From an uncultured Duganella sp. (GTDB taxonomy: Bacteria > Pseudomonadota > Gammaproteobacteria > Burkholderiales > Burkholderiaceae), in assembly GCA_946482335.1 (NCBI GenBank), contig CAMLRG010000011.1, positions 1 through 52,496 on the forward strand: a stretch of DNA of 52,496 bases, given 5' to 3'. Below are positions 45,155 to 52,496 of this stretch, in pieces. Position 1 is the stretch's first letter; every line of letters begins with the position of its first letter. The notes under the pieces are model-generated. The model was given only the letters and a program-made list of their open reading frames with translations, made no database searches and had not been told where the DNA came from. The translations under genes were made by a program, and so were the position numbers.

Positions 45155-45164
45155 TGCCGGACTC
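45144..45164 (-). terminator. hairpin between pheT and ihfA
   Basis: A perfect 9-bp stem GAGTCCGGC / GCCGGACTC with a 3-base loop is followed on the minus strand by ATGTACTTTTAG. It may be a weak terminator or attenuator. It contains the first possible ihfA start codon and part of its ribosome binding site. Confidence 0.5.
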
Positions 45165-45188
45165 CCTGAAATGACTCAAATATTAAGT

Positions 45189-47615
45189 TCAAGCCCGCAG
45201 TTTCGCGCCATGCGCCAGCACCACATGCGCCGTGAGCGTCTTCATCAGCTCGTCCACGACATCGTCCTGCAGGGTGTTTTGAGTATCTTGCAAGCTAAAG
45301 CGGAAAGCAAGCGATTTTTCGTCGTTTTCCAAGCCTTTGCCGCGATATTCATCAAACAAAACAATGGCTTGCACAATACGTCCATGCGCATGGGCGGCCA
45401 CGGCGCCTTGGAAGGCGTCGAGCAGGTCCTGCGCTGCCACGGCTTGTTTCACCACCAGGGCGACGTCGCGCGTGGTGCCCGGGAACTTCGAAATCTCTTC
45501 ATAAACAGGCACGTCGCGTTGCTGTAACGCAACAGCATCGACCTCGAACAGCACCGGCGCCTTGGGCAAGTCGTATTTTTGCAGCCAGCGCGGGTGCAGC
45601 TCGCCGATGAAGCCGATCTGCTTGCCGTCCAGCTCCACCGCAGCGGCGCGGCCCGGATGCAGCGCCGGGTGGGCCAGCTTGGCGAAACGCAGCTGGCGCG
45701 GCGCGAACAGGGCTTCCAGGTCGGCCTTGACGTCGAAGAAGTCGGCGTCGCGGGTCTCCATGCCCCACTGCTCGTCGGCCACCGGGCCGTACGCCATGGC
45801 GGCCACGCGCTGCGGCTGGTCGTAACCGGCCACCGTCAGCGGGCCATCCTGCACCGAAGCGTCGCGCTTGAAGATGGCACCCACTTCGAACAGGCGCACG
45901 CGCGGCTGCTTGCGGTTGACGTTGTAGCGCACATTGGCCACCAGGCTGCCGATCAGGCTCGAACGCATTACGGACATTTGCGAGGCGATCGGGTTTTGCA
46001 GCTTGATCGGGTTGTCGTTGCCGCTGAAGTCCTGCTCCCACTGCGCGTCGACGAAGCTCATGTTGACCACTTCCTGGAAACCCAGGTCGGCCAGCTGGTG
46101 GCGCACGGCGAAGATGGAGCGGGTGTTTTCCGGCGCGATGCGCATCTCGTTGGCGGCAATCGGCGGCAGCGTCGGGATGTTCTCGAAGCCGTACACGCGC
46201 GCCACTTCCTCGATCAGGTCTTCCTCGATCTCGATGTCGAAGCGGAAGCTCGGCGCGGTGACGGAGAATACGCCATCGGCCAGCGTGAACTCGAGGCCCA
46301 GGCGCTTGAAGATATCGGCCACCATCTCGTCGTTCAAGGCCACGCCGATCACCTTGGCGGCGCGGGCGGTACGCATCTGCACCGGAGCGCGCTGCGGCAG
46401 GTTGACGACCTGGTCGTCGATCGGGCCGACCTTGGTGTCGGCGGTACCGCAGATCTCCACCAGCAGCGCCGTGATGCGCTCCAGGTGCTCAGGGATGGTG
46501 GCGAAGTCCACGCCGCGCTCGAAGCGGTGCGCGGCGTCGGTCGAGAAGTTGTACTTGCGGGCGCGGCCCTGGATGGCGTTCGGCCACCAGAATGCGGCTT
46601 CCAGGTAAATGTTGGCGGTGTCGTCCGATACGGCAGTGGCGTCGCCGCCCATGATGCCGGCCAGCGATTCCAGTTCCTTGTCGTCGGCGATCACGCCCAC
46701 CCACTCGTCGACTTCGATGGTGTTGCCGTTCAGGAGCTTGATCTGCTCGCCTTTCCGGCCCCAGCGCACGTCCAGCGCGCCATGGATCTTGTCCAGGTCG
46801 AACACGTGGGACGGACGTCCCAGTTCCAGCATCACGTAGTTGGAAATGTCCACCAGCGCGGACACCGGGCGCTGGCCGCTGCGCTCCAGGCGCTGCTTCA
46901 TCCAGGACGGGGTTTGCGCGCGGGCGTTCAGGCCGCGGATCACGCGGCCGGCGAAACGGCCGCACAGGTCCGGCGCGCTGACCTTCACCGCCAGCTTCTC
47001 GTCCAGGGTGACGGGCACCACGCGGTTCTGCGGCACGCTCAGCGGCGAGCCGGTCAAGGCCGCCACTTCGCGCGCCACGCCCAGCACGGACAGGCAGTCC
47101 GCCTTGTTCGGGGTCAGCTTGATGGTGAATTTCAGGTCGTTCAGCGCGAAGTAGTCGCGCAGGTTCTGGCCGACCGGCGCATCGTCCGGCAGCTCGATCA
47201 GGCCGGCGCCTTCTTCGCTCAGTTTCAATTCCTTGGCCGAGCACAGCATGCCTTGCGACTCGACGCCGCGCAGCTGGCCGACCTTGATCTCGAACGGCTT
47301 GCCGTCGGCGCCAGGCGGCAGCACGGCGCCGGCCATGGCGCAGGCCACCTTCAGGCCCGGGCGCACATTAGGGGCGCCGCAGACGATGTTCAGCAAGGTG
47401 CCGGTGCCCACGTCGACCTGGCATACGTTCAGGCGGTCGGCGTTCGGGTGCTTGGCGGTTTCGCGCACATGGCCCACCACCACGTTGGTGAATGGCGGCG
47501 CAACAGGATCGATGTCTTCCACTTCGAGACCGGACATGGTCAGCATATGGGCCAGTTCATCCGAAGTCATCTTCGGATCGACCATGGTGCGCAGCCAGTT
47601 TTCAGAGAATTGCAT
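45189..47615 (-). CDS. pheT: phenylalanyl-tRNA synthetase beta subunit
   Basis: 808 residues. The N-terminal '[21 protein letters not shown]', the EMAP-like RNA-binding domain ('[24 protein letters not shown]'), B3/B4 editing domain, B5 domain and C-terminal ferredoxin-like anticodon-binding domain ('[14 protein letters not shown]') are all in place. It partners with PheS as an alpha2-beta2 enzyme. The start at 47615 is fixed by family alignment; the frame is open further upstream only through the repeat element. Confidence 0.97.
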   Translation of the reverse strand: MQFSENWLRTMVDPKMTSDELAHMLTMSGLEVEDIDPVAPPFTNVVVGHVRETAKHPNADRLNVCQVDVGTGTLLNIVCGAPNVRPGLKVACAMAGAVLPPGADGKPFEIKVGQLRGVESQGMLCSAKELKLSEEGAGLIELPDDAPVGQNLRDYFALNDLKFTIKLTPNKADCLSVLGVAREVAALTGSPLSVPQNRVVPVTLDEKLAVKVSAPDLCGRFAGRVIRGLNARAQTPSWMKQRLERSGQRPVSALVDISNYVMLELGRPSHVFDLDKIHGALDVRWGRKGEQIKLLNGNTIEVDEWVGVIADDKELESLAGIMGGDATAVSDDTANIYLEAAFWWPNAIQGRARKYNFSTDAAHRFERGVDFATIPEHLERITALLVEICGTADTKVGPIDDQVVNLPQRAPVQMRTARAAKVIGVALNDEMVADIFKRLGLEFTLADGVFSVTAPSFRFDIEIEEDLIEEVARVYGFENIPTLPPIAANEMRIAPENTRSIFAVRHQLADLGFQEVVNMSFVDAQWEQDFSGNDNPIKLQNPIASQMSVMRSSLIGSLVANVRYNVNRKQPRVRLFEVGAIFKRDASVQDGPLTVAGYDQPQRVAAMAYGPVADEQWGMETRDADFFDVKADLEALFAPRQLRFAKLAHPALHPGRAAAVELDGKQIGFIGELHPRWLQKYDLPKAPVLFEVDAVALQQRDVPVYEEISKFPGTTRDVALVVKQAVAAQDLLDAFQGAVAAHAHGRIVQAIVLFDEYRGKGLENDEKSLAFRFSLQDTQNTLQDDVVDELMKTLTAHVVLAHGAKLRA

Positions 47616-47636
47616 AATCAGCTTTCGTATCTTTCG

Positions 47637-47746
47637 AAACCGGTAAACCGGGGTCTGACCCGCAGGGTCAGACCCCTGAATATTCACGCGGCGGTGGCAT
47701 CACTGGGGTCTGACCCTGTGGGTCAGACCCCGCCTTGCCGGTTTTA
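47637..47746 (-). repeat. structured intergenic repeat, copy 3 (between pheS and pheT)
   Basis: Same layout as the other copies: AAACCGGTAAACC end, arm GGGGTCTGACCC-GCA-GGGTCAGACCCC, spacer, arm GGGGTCTGACCC-TGT-GGGTCAGACCCC, then CCTTGCCGGTTTTA, whose TTA is the pheS stop codon. It lies within the pheS-pheT operon, so if it forms a hairpin in mRNA it must not block pheT fully. Confidence 0.88.
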
Positions 47747-48760
47747 GTTGAACTGTTTCAGGAAGCGCAAATCGCCCTCATAGAACAGGCGCAAGTCATT
47801 GACCCCATAGCGCAGCATGGTCAAGCGCTCCAGGCCGGAGCCGAACGCAAAGCCAATGTACTTTTCCGGATCCAGGCCGAAGTTGCGCACCACATTCGGA
47901 TGCACCTGGCCCGAGCCCGACACTTCCAGCCAGCGCCCCTTGAGCGGACCGCTGCCAAACGCGATATCGATCTCCGCCGACGGCTCGGTGAACGGGAAAT
48001 ACGAAGGACGGAAGCGCACCTGCAGGTCGTCCGTCTCAAAGAAAGCCTTCACAAAGTTCAGGTACACGCCCTTCAAGTCGGCGAAGGAAATATCCTCCGC
48101 AATCCACAGCCCCTCCACCTGGTGGAACATCGGCGAGTGCGTCGCATCGGAATCGACGCGGTAAGTGCGCCCCGGCGCAATCACCTTGATCGGCGGCTTG
48201 TTGTTGCGCGCATAGCGCACCTGCATCGGCGAAGTGTGGGTACGCAGCAGCAGCGGCTTGCCGGTGCTGTCGTTACCTTCAACATAGAAGGTATCTTGCA
48301 TCGAACGCGCAGGATGGTTCTCTGGCGAATTCAGTGCGGTAAAGTTGGTCCAGTCGGTCTCGATCTCGGGACCGCCGGCGACGTCGAAGCCGATCGAACG
48401 GAAGATCTCTTCCACGCGCTCCCAGGTGCGCATCACCGGATGGATGCCGCCCTTGGCGCGGCCGCGGCCCGGCAGCGACACGTCGATCGCTTCAGCATTC
48501 AGGCGCAGCTGCAATTGCGCTTCCGCCAGCGCGTCGCGGCGCGCGGTCAGCGCGCTCTCGATCTGCACCTTGGCAGCGTTGATCAGGGCGCCCTGCGCCT
48601 TCTTCTCTTCGGGGGCCAGCTTGCCCAGGCCCTTCATCATTTCGGTGATCTGGCCAGTCTTGCCAAGGTACTTGGCTTTGGCGTTTTCAAGTGCGGCAGC
48701 GTCTACGGCGGCGAGGAAGTCAGCCTGCGCGGAGACGACGAGTTGTTCGAGCGAGTTCAT
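47744..48760 (-). CDS. pheS: phenylalanyl-tRNA synthetase alpha subunit
   Basis: 338 residues. An N-terminal coiled coil (about 1-85) binds tRNA; the class II catalytic core has motif 1 around '[14 protein letters not shown]', motif 2 '[19 protein letters not shown]' and motif 3 '[17 protein letters not shown]'. Phe binding residues such as the Ala/Gly-rich pocket are in normal context. It is the catalytic subunit. A terminator-like hairpin separates it from rplT upstream. Confidence 0.97.
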   Translation of the reverse strand: MNSLEQLVVSAQADFLAAVDAAALENAKAKYLGKTGQITEMMKGLGKLAPEEKKAQGALINAAKVQIESALTARRDALAEAQLQLRLNAEAIDVSLPGRGRAKGGIHPVMRTWERVEEIFRSIGFDVAGGPEIETDWTNFTALNSPENHPARSMQDTFYVEGNDSTGKPLLLRTHTSPMQVRYARNNKPPIKVIAPGRTYRVDSDATHSPMFHQVEGLWIAEDISFADLKGVYLNFVKAFFETDDLQVRFRPSYFPFTEPSAEIDIAFGSGPLKGRWLEVSGSGQVHPNVVRNFGLDPEKYIGFAFGSGLERLTMLRYGVNDLRLFYEGDLRFLKQFN

Positions 48761-48785
48761 CCGACTTTTTTTCCTGTTTTGGAAA

Positions 48786-48817
48786 TTAAAAACGGGACAT
48801 AGCTAAGCCATGTCCCG
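48786..48817 (-). terminator. terminator/attenuator between rplT and pheS
   Basis: On the minus strand CGGGACAT-GGCTTAGCT-ATGTCCCG is followed by TTTTTAA, a good rho-independent terminator. It may limit read-through from infC-rpmI-rplT into pheST. I see no Phe-rich leader peptide like E. coli pheM. Confidence 0.75.
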
Positions 48818-48829
48818 CTTCTTATGAGC

Positions 48830-48845
48830 GCCGCCCGAAGGCGGC
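48830..48845 (-). other. UUCG-capped hairpin after rplT
   Basis: GCCGCC-TTCG-GGCGGC on the minus strand, a very stable tetraloop hairpin 16 bases after the rplT stop, just before the terminator at 48786-48817. It probably protects the 3' end of the ribosomal protein mRNA. Confidence 0.5.
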
Positions 48846-48860
48846 ACACATCACTGGCAA

Positions 48861-49220
48861 TTAAGCAGCGATCTTGGCTTTGACGACGTTGACAATCGCT
48901 GCGAATGCAGGCTTGTCCATCACTGCCATATCAGCCAGGACCTTGCGGTCCAGTTCAATCGCGGCCTTCTTCAGACCGTTCATGAACACGCTGTAGGTAA
49001 CGCCGTGTTCGCGGGCAGCCGCGTTGATACGGGTGATCCACAGGGCGCGGAAGACGCGCTTCTTGTTACGACGGTCGCGGTATGCGTACTGGCCAGCGCG
49101 CATCACTGCTTGCTTGGCAATACGGAATACTTTGCTGCGACGACCGCGGTAACCCTTGGCCAGGTTCAGTACTTTCTTATGACGGGCACGCGCGGTAACC
49201 CCACGTTTTACTCGAGGCAT
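48861..49220 (-). CDS. rplT: 50S ribosomal protein L20
   Basis: 119 residues, very basic, beginning '[28 protein letters not shown]', standard length. L20 binds 23S rRNA early in 50S assembly and in Proteobacteria and Firmicutes represses its own operon. AAGGAG lies upstream of the ATG. It follows rpmI by 26 bases in the conserved infC-rpmI-rplT order. Confidence 0.98.
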   Translation of the reverse strand: MPRVKRGVTARARHKKVLNLAKGYRGRRSKVFRIAKQAVMRAGQYAYRDRRNKKRVFRALWITRINAAAREHGVTYSVFMNGLKKAAIELDRKVLADMAVMDKPAFAAIVNVVKAKIAA

Positions 49221-49246
49221 AGTAGCTCCTTAAATAATGAGTGAGA

Positions 49247-49444
49247 TTAAGCGGATGGCATCATGCGGTAGACGCTCTGGACGTCGGACGCATTGATGTT
49301 ACGGGTGCCACGCAGTTGACGCTTGTTTTTGGTGGTCTTCTTGGTCAGGATGTGACGCTTGAACGCCATGCCCGACTTAACGGTGCCACCTGGGCGCACG
49401 CGAAAACGCTTTTTCGCGGAGCTCTTGGTTTTCATTTTTGGCAT
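49247..49444 (-). CDS. rpmI: 50S ribosomal protein L35
   Basis: 65 residues from ATG 49444 ('[20 protein letters not shown]'), the family's normal start and length; the frame stays open upstream but is not part of L35. Basic protein of the large subunit. It is separated from infC by 233 bases that hold repeat copy 4. Confidence 0.98.
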   Translation of the reverse strand: MPKMKTKSSAKKRFRVRPGGTVKSGMAFKRHILTKKTTKNKRQLRGTRNINASDVQSVYRMMPSA

Positions 49445-49545
49445 GTGAATGCTCCAATAATGACCGGATTGTAGGTGGCAGCCCTTCGCTGCACTTTTGG
49501 TGCCTACTCTCACGGGAACCCGGGAGTATAGCACAACTTTTCTTT

Positions 49546-49680
49546 AAACCGGTACTTCGGTGTCTGACCCGCAGGGTCAAACACCAAAAAAGCAAACGCC
49601 GCAGGCCCCAAATGAAGCCAGCGGCGTTTGCGCAGGACGGTGCCTGACCCTGCGGGTCAGGCACCTGGTTTACCGGTTTA
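49546..49680 (-). repeat. structured intergenic repeat, copy 4 (between infC and rpmI)
   Basis: The most diverged copy. Ends AAACCGGTA and GGTTTACCGGTTTA, the last TTA being the infC stop codon. Arms GGTGTCTGACCC-GCA-GGGTCAAACACC (one mismatch pair) and GGTGCCTGACCC-TGC-GGGTCAGGCACC (perfect). The spacer contains its own stem GCAAACGCCGC / GCGGCGTTTGC. Base changes in the arms relative to other copies are compensated on the other side. Confidence 0.88.
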
Positions 49681-50199
49681 CTTTTTCTTCTTCGGCGCCA
49701 GCACCATGATCATCTGGCGGCCTTCCATCTTCGGGAACTGCTCGACCTGGCCATGCGGCTCCAGGTCAGCCTTCAGGCGCTCCAGCATGCGCATGCCGAT
49801 ATCCTGGTGGGCCATCTCACGTCCGCGGAAACGCAGGGTGATCTTGGTCTTGTCCCCGTCTTCCAGGAACTTGATCAGGTTGCGCAGCTTGATGTTGTAG
49901 TCGCCATCATCGGTGCCCGGACGGAATTTGACTTCCTTCACCGAGATCACCTTCTGCTTCAACTTGGCTTCGTGCGCCTTCTTCTGCTCCGAATACTTGA
50001 ACTTACCGTAATCCATCAGTCGGCAGACTGGCGGATTCGCGTTCGGCGCGATCTCGACCAGGTCGACATCCGCCTCTTCCGCCAGGCGGAAGGCTTCGGC
50101 CAGGCTCACGATGCCCAGCGGTTCGTTGTCCACGCCCGACAGACGCATTTCGGGGTAGGTGATCTCGCCATTGATGCGATGGGACTTGTCAGTAGCTAT
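49678..50199 (-). CDS. infC: translation initiation factor IF-3, probable AUA start
   Basis: About 173 residues: N-domain ('[24 protein letters not shown]'), linker, and C-domain ('[23 protein letters not shown]', '[20 protein letters not shown]'). IF-3 prevents 50S joining and proofreads the start codon. There is no ATG at the right place. AAGGA is spaced seven bases from an ATA at 50199 (ATA-GCT-ACT-GAC-AAG), whereas a TTG at 50214 has no ribosome binding site. E. coli infC uses AUU for autoregulation; AUA here would serve the same end. The stop TAA is shared with repeat copy 4. Confidence 0.93.
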   Translation of the reverse strand: MATDKSHRINGEITYPEMRLSGVDNEPLGIVSLAEAFRLAEEADVDLVEIAPNANPPVCRLMDYGKFKYSEQKKAHEAKLKQKVISVKEVKFRPGTDDGDYNIKLRNLIKFLEDGDKTKITLRFRGREMAHQDIGMRMLERLKADLEPHGQVEQFPKMEGRQMIMVLAPKKKK

Positions 50200-50250
50200 T
50201 GCAGTTTCCTTCAATGTTGGTTTAGTGGGCCGGTTGCGGGGCTTCCCGCA

Positions 50251-52158
50251 TCAGGCTTTGGTAGCGACGTCGTTCTGCAGTCGCTCCACCAGGGCTTCGA
50301 TCGACATGACGCCCAGATCGACATTGCCCCGCGCACGCACGGCCACGGTGTTGGCATCCCGTTCTTTGTCGCCTACCACGAGAATGAAAGGCACTTTTTG
50401 GACGGAATGTTCGCGAATTTTATATGTAATCTTCTCGTTGCGCAAATCAGCGGCAACGCGGAAGCCCAGCTTGCGCAGCCTGGATTCAAGCGCTTTGCAG
50501 TAATCCGCCTGTGCATCGCTGATGTTCAGAATCGATACTTGCTGCGGAGCAAGCCACATCGGCAGCGCGCCGGCATAGTTTTCGATCAGGATGCCGATGA
50601 AGCGCTCCAGCGAACCCACGATCGCACGGTGCAGCATGACCGGGGTCTTGCGGGTGTTGTCATCGGCCACATACTCGGCGCCCAGGCGGCCCGGCATGAA
50701 GAAGTCGACCTGCATGGTGCCGACCTGCCATGGGCGGCCCAGCGAATCCTTCAGGTGGTATTCGATCTTCGGGCCGTAGAAGGCACCCTCGCCCGGCAGC
50801 TCGGTCCAGGTCACGCCGCAGGCGCGCAGGCCGGAGCGCAGCGCTTCCTCTGCCTTGTCCCATACTTCATCGTCGCCGATGCGGTTGTCAGGACGCAACG
50901 CCAGCTTGACGTCGATGTTCTCGAAATGGAAATCTTTATAGACTTCCATCGCCTGCTGGTGGAAGGCCACCACTTCCGGCTCGATCTGCTCATTGGTGCA
51001 GAAGATGTGGCCGTCGTCCTGGGTGAAGCCGCGCACGCGCATGATGCCGTGCAGCGCGCCGGACGGCTCGTTGCGGTGGCACTGGCCGAATTCACCGTAG
51101 CGCAGCGGCAGGTCGCGATAGGAACGCAGGTCGTTGTTGAAGATCTGCACGTGGCCCGGGCAGTTCATCGGCTTCAGCGCGTAGGAACGGTTCTCGGACT
51201 CGGTCACGAACATGTTTTCGCGGTAGTTTTCCCAGTGGCCGGTCTTGCCCCACAGCGAAGCGTCCAGGATCTGCGGCGCCTTCACCTCCTGGTAGCCGTT
51301 ATCCTGGTACTTCTTGCGCATGTACTGCTCCACCTGCTGCCAGATGGTCCAGCCCTTCGGATGCCAGAACACCAGGCCTGGCGCTTCGTCCTGGAAGTGG
51401 AAGAAGTCCAGCTGCTTGCCCAGCTTGCGGTGGTCGCGCTTTTCCGCCTCTTCCAGCATGTGCAGGTACTGTTCCTGGTCTTCCTTCTTGGTCCAGGCGG
51501 TGCCATACACGCGCTGCAGCATTTCATTCTTGCTGTCGCCGCGCCAGTAGGCGCCGGCCAGCTTCATCAGCTTGAAGACCTTCAGCTTGCCGGTGGACGG
51601 CACGTGCGGGCCGCGGCACAGGTCGGTGAAATTGCCTTCGCTGTACAGCGAAACGTCTTCATTGGCCGGGATCGACGCGATGATCTCAGCCTTGTAGTGC
51701 TCGTTGATGGACTTGAAGTAGGCCACGGCCTCGTCGCGCGGCAGCACCTTGCGGGTGACCTGCTCGTCCTTCTTCGCCAGCTCGGCCATCTTCTTCTCGA
51801 TCGCCACCAGGTCATCCGGGGTGAACGGGCGCTTGTACGAGAAGTCATAGTAGAAGCCGTTCTCGATGACCGGGCCGATGGTCACTTGCGCGTCAGGGAA
51901 CAGTTCCTTGACGGCGTAGGCCAGCAGGTGGGCGGTCGAGTGGCGGATCACTTCCAGGCCTTCCGGGTCCTTGTCGGTCACGATGGCGACGTCGGCATCC
52001 TGCTCGATCAGGAAGGACGTGTCGACGACTTTACCGTCAACCTTGCCGGCCAGGGCTGCTTTGCCCAGGCTGGTGCTGATGTTGGACGCCACTTGCGCCA
52101 CGGTCACTGGGGCATCGAATTGACGGATGGAACCGTCGGGCAGTCGGACTGAAACCAT
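50251..52158 (-). CDS. thrS: threonyl-tRNA synthetase
   Basis: 635 residues: TGS domain (1-60), editing domain with '[16 protein letters not shown]' and the second zinc/editing motif, class II core with '[21 protein letters not shown]' (zinc ligand Cys), '[14 protein letters not shown]', and the C-terminal anticodon-binding domain. ATG 52158 was chosen: GGAG lies six bases upstream, and an adjacent ATG at 52161 is three bases from it. First gene of the thrS-infC-rpmI-rplT unit; 51 bases separate it from infC. Confidence 0.97.
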   Translation of the reverse strand: MVSVRLPDGSIRQFDAPVTVAQVASNISTSLGKAALAGKVDGKVVDTSFLIEQDADVAIVTDKDPEGLEVIRHSTAHLLAYAVKELFPDAQVTIGPVIENGFYYDFSYKRPFTPDDLVAIEKKMAELAKKDEQVTRKVLPRDEAVAYFKSINEHYKAEIIASIPANEDVSLYSEGNFTDLCRGPHVPSTGKLKVFKLMKLAGAYWRGDSKNEMLQRVYGTAWTKKEDQEQYLHMLEEAEKRDHRKLGKQLDFFHFQDEAPGLVFWHPKGWTIWQQVEQYMRKKYQDNGYQEVKAPQILDASLWGKTGHWENYRENMFVTESENRSYALKPMNCPGHVQIFNNDLRSYRDLPLRYGEFGQCHRNEPSGALHGIMRVRGFTQDDGHIFCTNEQIEPEVVAFHQQAMEVYKDFHFENIDVKLALRPDNRIGDDEVWDKAEEALRSGLRACGVTWTELPGEGAFYGPKIEYHLKDSLGRPWQVGTMQVDFFMPGRLGAEYVADDNTRKTPVMLHRAIVGSLERFIGILIENYAGALPMWLAPQQVSILNISDAQADYCKALESRLRKLGFRVAADLRNEKITYKIREHSVQKVPFILVVGDKERDANTVAVRARGNVDLGVMSIEALVERLQNDVATKA

Positions 52159-52203
52159 CATGATCTCCGGAAGAATAAGTATTGCTGAAAAATATGGACG
52201 AAA

Positions 52204-52228
52204 AAAAACGCGGGCCAGCCGCGTTTTT
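52204..52228 (-). terminator. bidirectional terminator between tRNA-Val and thrS
   Basis: AAAAACGCGG-GCCAG-CCGCGTTTTT forms a 10-bp stem with A/T runs on both sides. On the minus strand it ends in eight T's. It should end the tRNA transcript before thrS or act as a thrS leader attenuator. Confidence 0.8.
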
Positions 52229-52337
52229 CTTCGATTGAACAAGCAAAAGAAAGCCGATCGACTAGCGTCACTCACCAACCTTGATGGTAGTTCGCGGTGT
52301 CATAACCGGTGTGCCTTTCTCGCTCTTACAAAGTGTC

Positions 52338-52414
52338 TGGTGGGCGGTGAGGAATTCGAATCCCCGACCCCCTGGATGTCGACCAGGTATTCTAACCAGC
52401 TGAACTAACCGCCC
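52338..52414 (-). tRNA. tRNA-Val (GAC)
   Basis: 77 bases including encoded CCA. Acceptor GGGCGGT / ACCGCCC, D arm GTTC...GAAT, anticodon stem CCTGG / CCAGG with loop TCGACAT (anticodon GAC), variable region GGGTC, T arm GGGGA-TTCGAAT-TCCTC. Base 33 reads C where T is nearly universal. Confidence 0.88.
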
Positions 52415-52444
52415 GTTTGTCTTTTGCAATCGTACTACATGTTC

Positions 52445-52496
52445 TGGTGGGCGGTGAGGAATTCGAATCCCCGACCCCTTGGATGTCGACCAAGTA
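52445..52496 (-). tRNA. tRNA-Val (GAC), second copy, 5' end outside window
   Basis: 3' part of a second, nearly identical tRNA: same T arm, acceptor and CCA, anticodon loop TCGACAT, anticodon stem CTTGG / CCAAG with compensatory change against the first copy. About 25 bases of its 5' end lie beyond the window. The 30 bases between the two tRNAs are unique. Confidence 0.85.

Noticed and set aside
45579..47747. Long open frame antisense to pheT
   Set aside because: Shadow of pheT; low-complexity composition and no recognisable motif.
48761..48860. pheM-like attenuation leader peptide before pheS
   Set aside because: No short frame rich in Phe codons precedes the hairpin, only stems and a terminator.

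Overview
The window comes from a high-GC betaproteobacterium, most likely a member of the Oxalobacteraceae (Massilia/Duganella/Janthinobacterium type). This is inferred from the protein sequences, the conserved order thrS-infC-rpmI-rplT-pheS-pheT-ihfA-merR at the right end, and the style of the two-component, type IV pilus and c-di-GMP genes. Most of the sequence is ordinary chromosome. The stretch from about 13 kb to 21 kb looks accessory: its GC content is visibly lower and it carries small duplicated and decaying genes.

Left part (1-8.6 kb). A DUF1631 protein runs off the left edge. It is followed by a tiny basic protein, a ClpP-like serine protease and a membrane acyltransferase. Next is the glycine cleavage operon gcvT-gcvH-gcvP, headed by a near-consensus sigma70 promoter and a tandem glycine riboswitch. 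The promoter overlaps the start codon of the divergent acyltransferase.

Accessory region (8.6-21 kb). Two unknown genes are divergent from a 1084-residue protein with a DNA-binding winged helix, an nSTAND-type NTPase, one membrane helix and a TPR-like tail. A cluster of CTTCCGG half-sites lies between them. Downstream are a small beta-rich protein, a secreted cupin, an HlyD-type adaptor and a C39-peptidase ABC exporter, then at least five tiny genes missed by length-based gene finding. Each tiny gene has a textbook double-glycine leader and a proline- and acid-rich core built on I-D-P-P and ending (in four of them) in P-Q/E-I-E/D-N-D/N-P-P-G. The same tail, nearly identical at DNA level, closes the small beta-rich protein. 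I read this as an undescribed peptide export and possibly signalling system. No modification enzyme of a known RiPP class is present.

Middle (21-38.9 kb). A fatty acid desaturase is divergent from a GlxA/AraC regulator. A TonB-dependent receptor, a YfiR-like protein and a GGDEF/EAL protein form a translationally coupled trio. Release factor 3 follows, then a minor-pilin operon pilE-fimT-pilV-pilW-pilX-pilY1 with a TonB-like gene at its end, and an OmpR-type two-component system. Three 11-bp-spaced direct repeats lie upstream of pilE.

Right part (38.9-52.5 kb). A chemoreceptor, a Crp-like regulator, a NarL-type two-component system, merR, ihfA, pheT, pheS, rplT, rpmI, infC, thrS and two tRNA-Val genes. 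Four copies of a roughly 110-135 bp repeat with covarying hairpin arms lie against the stop codons of gcvP, prfC, pheS and infC.

All names rest on reading motifs and lengths by eye; no database search was run.
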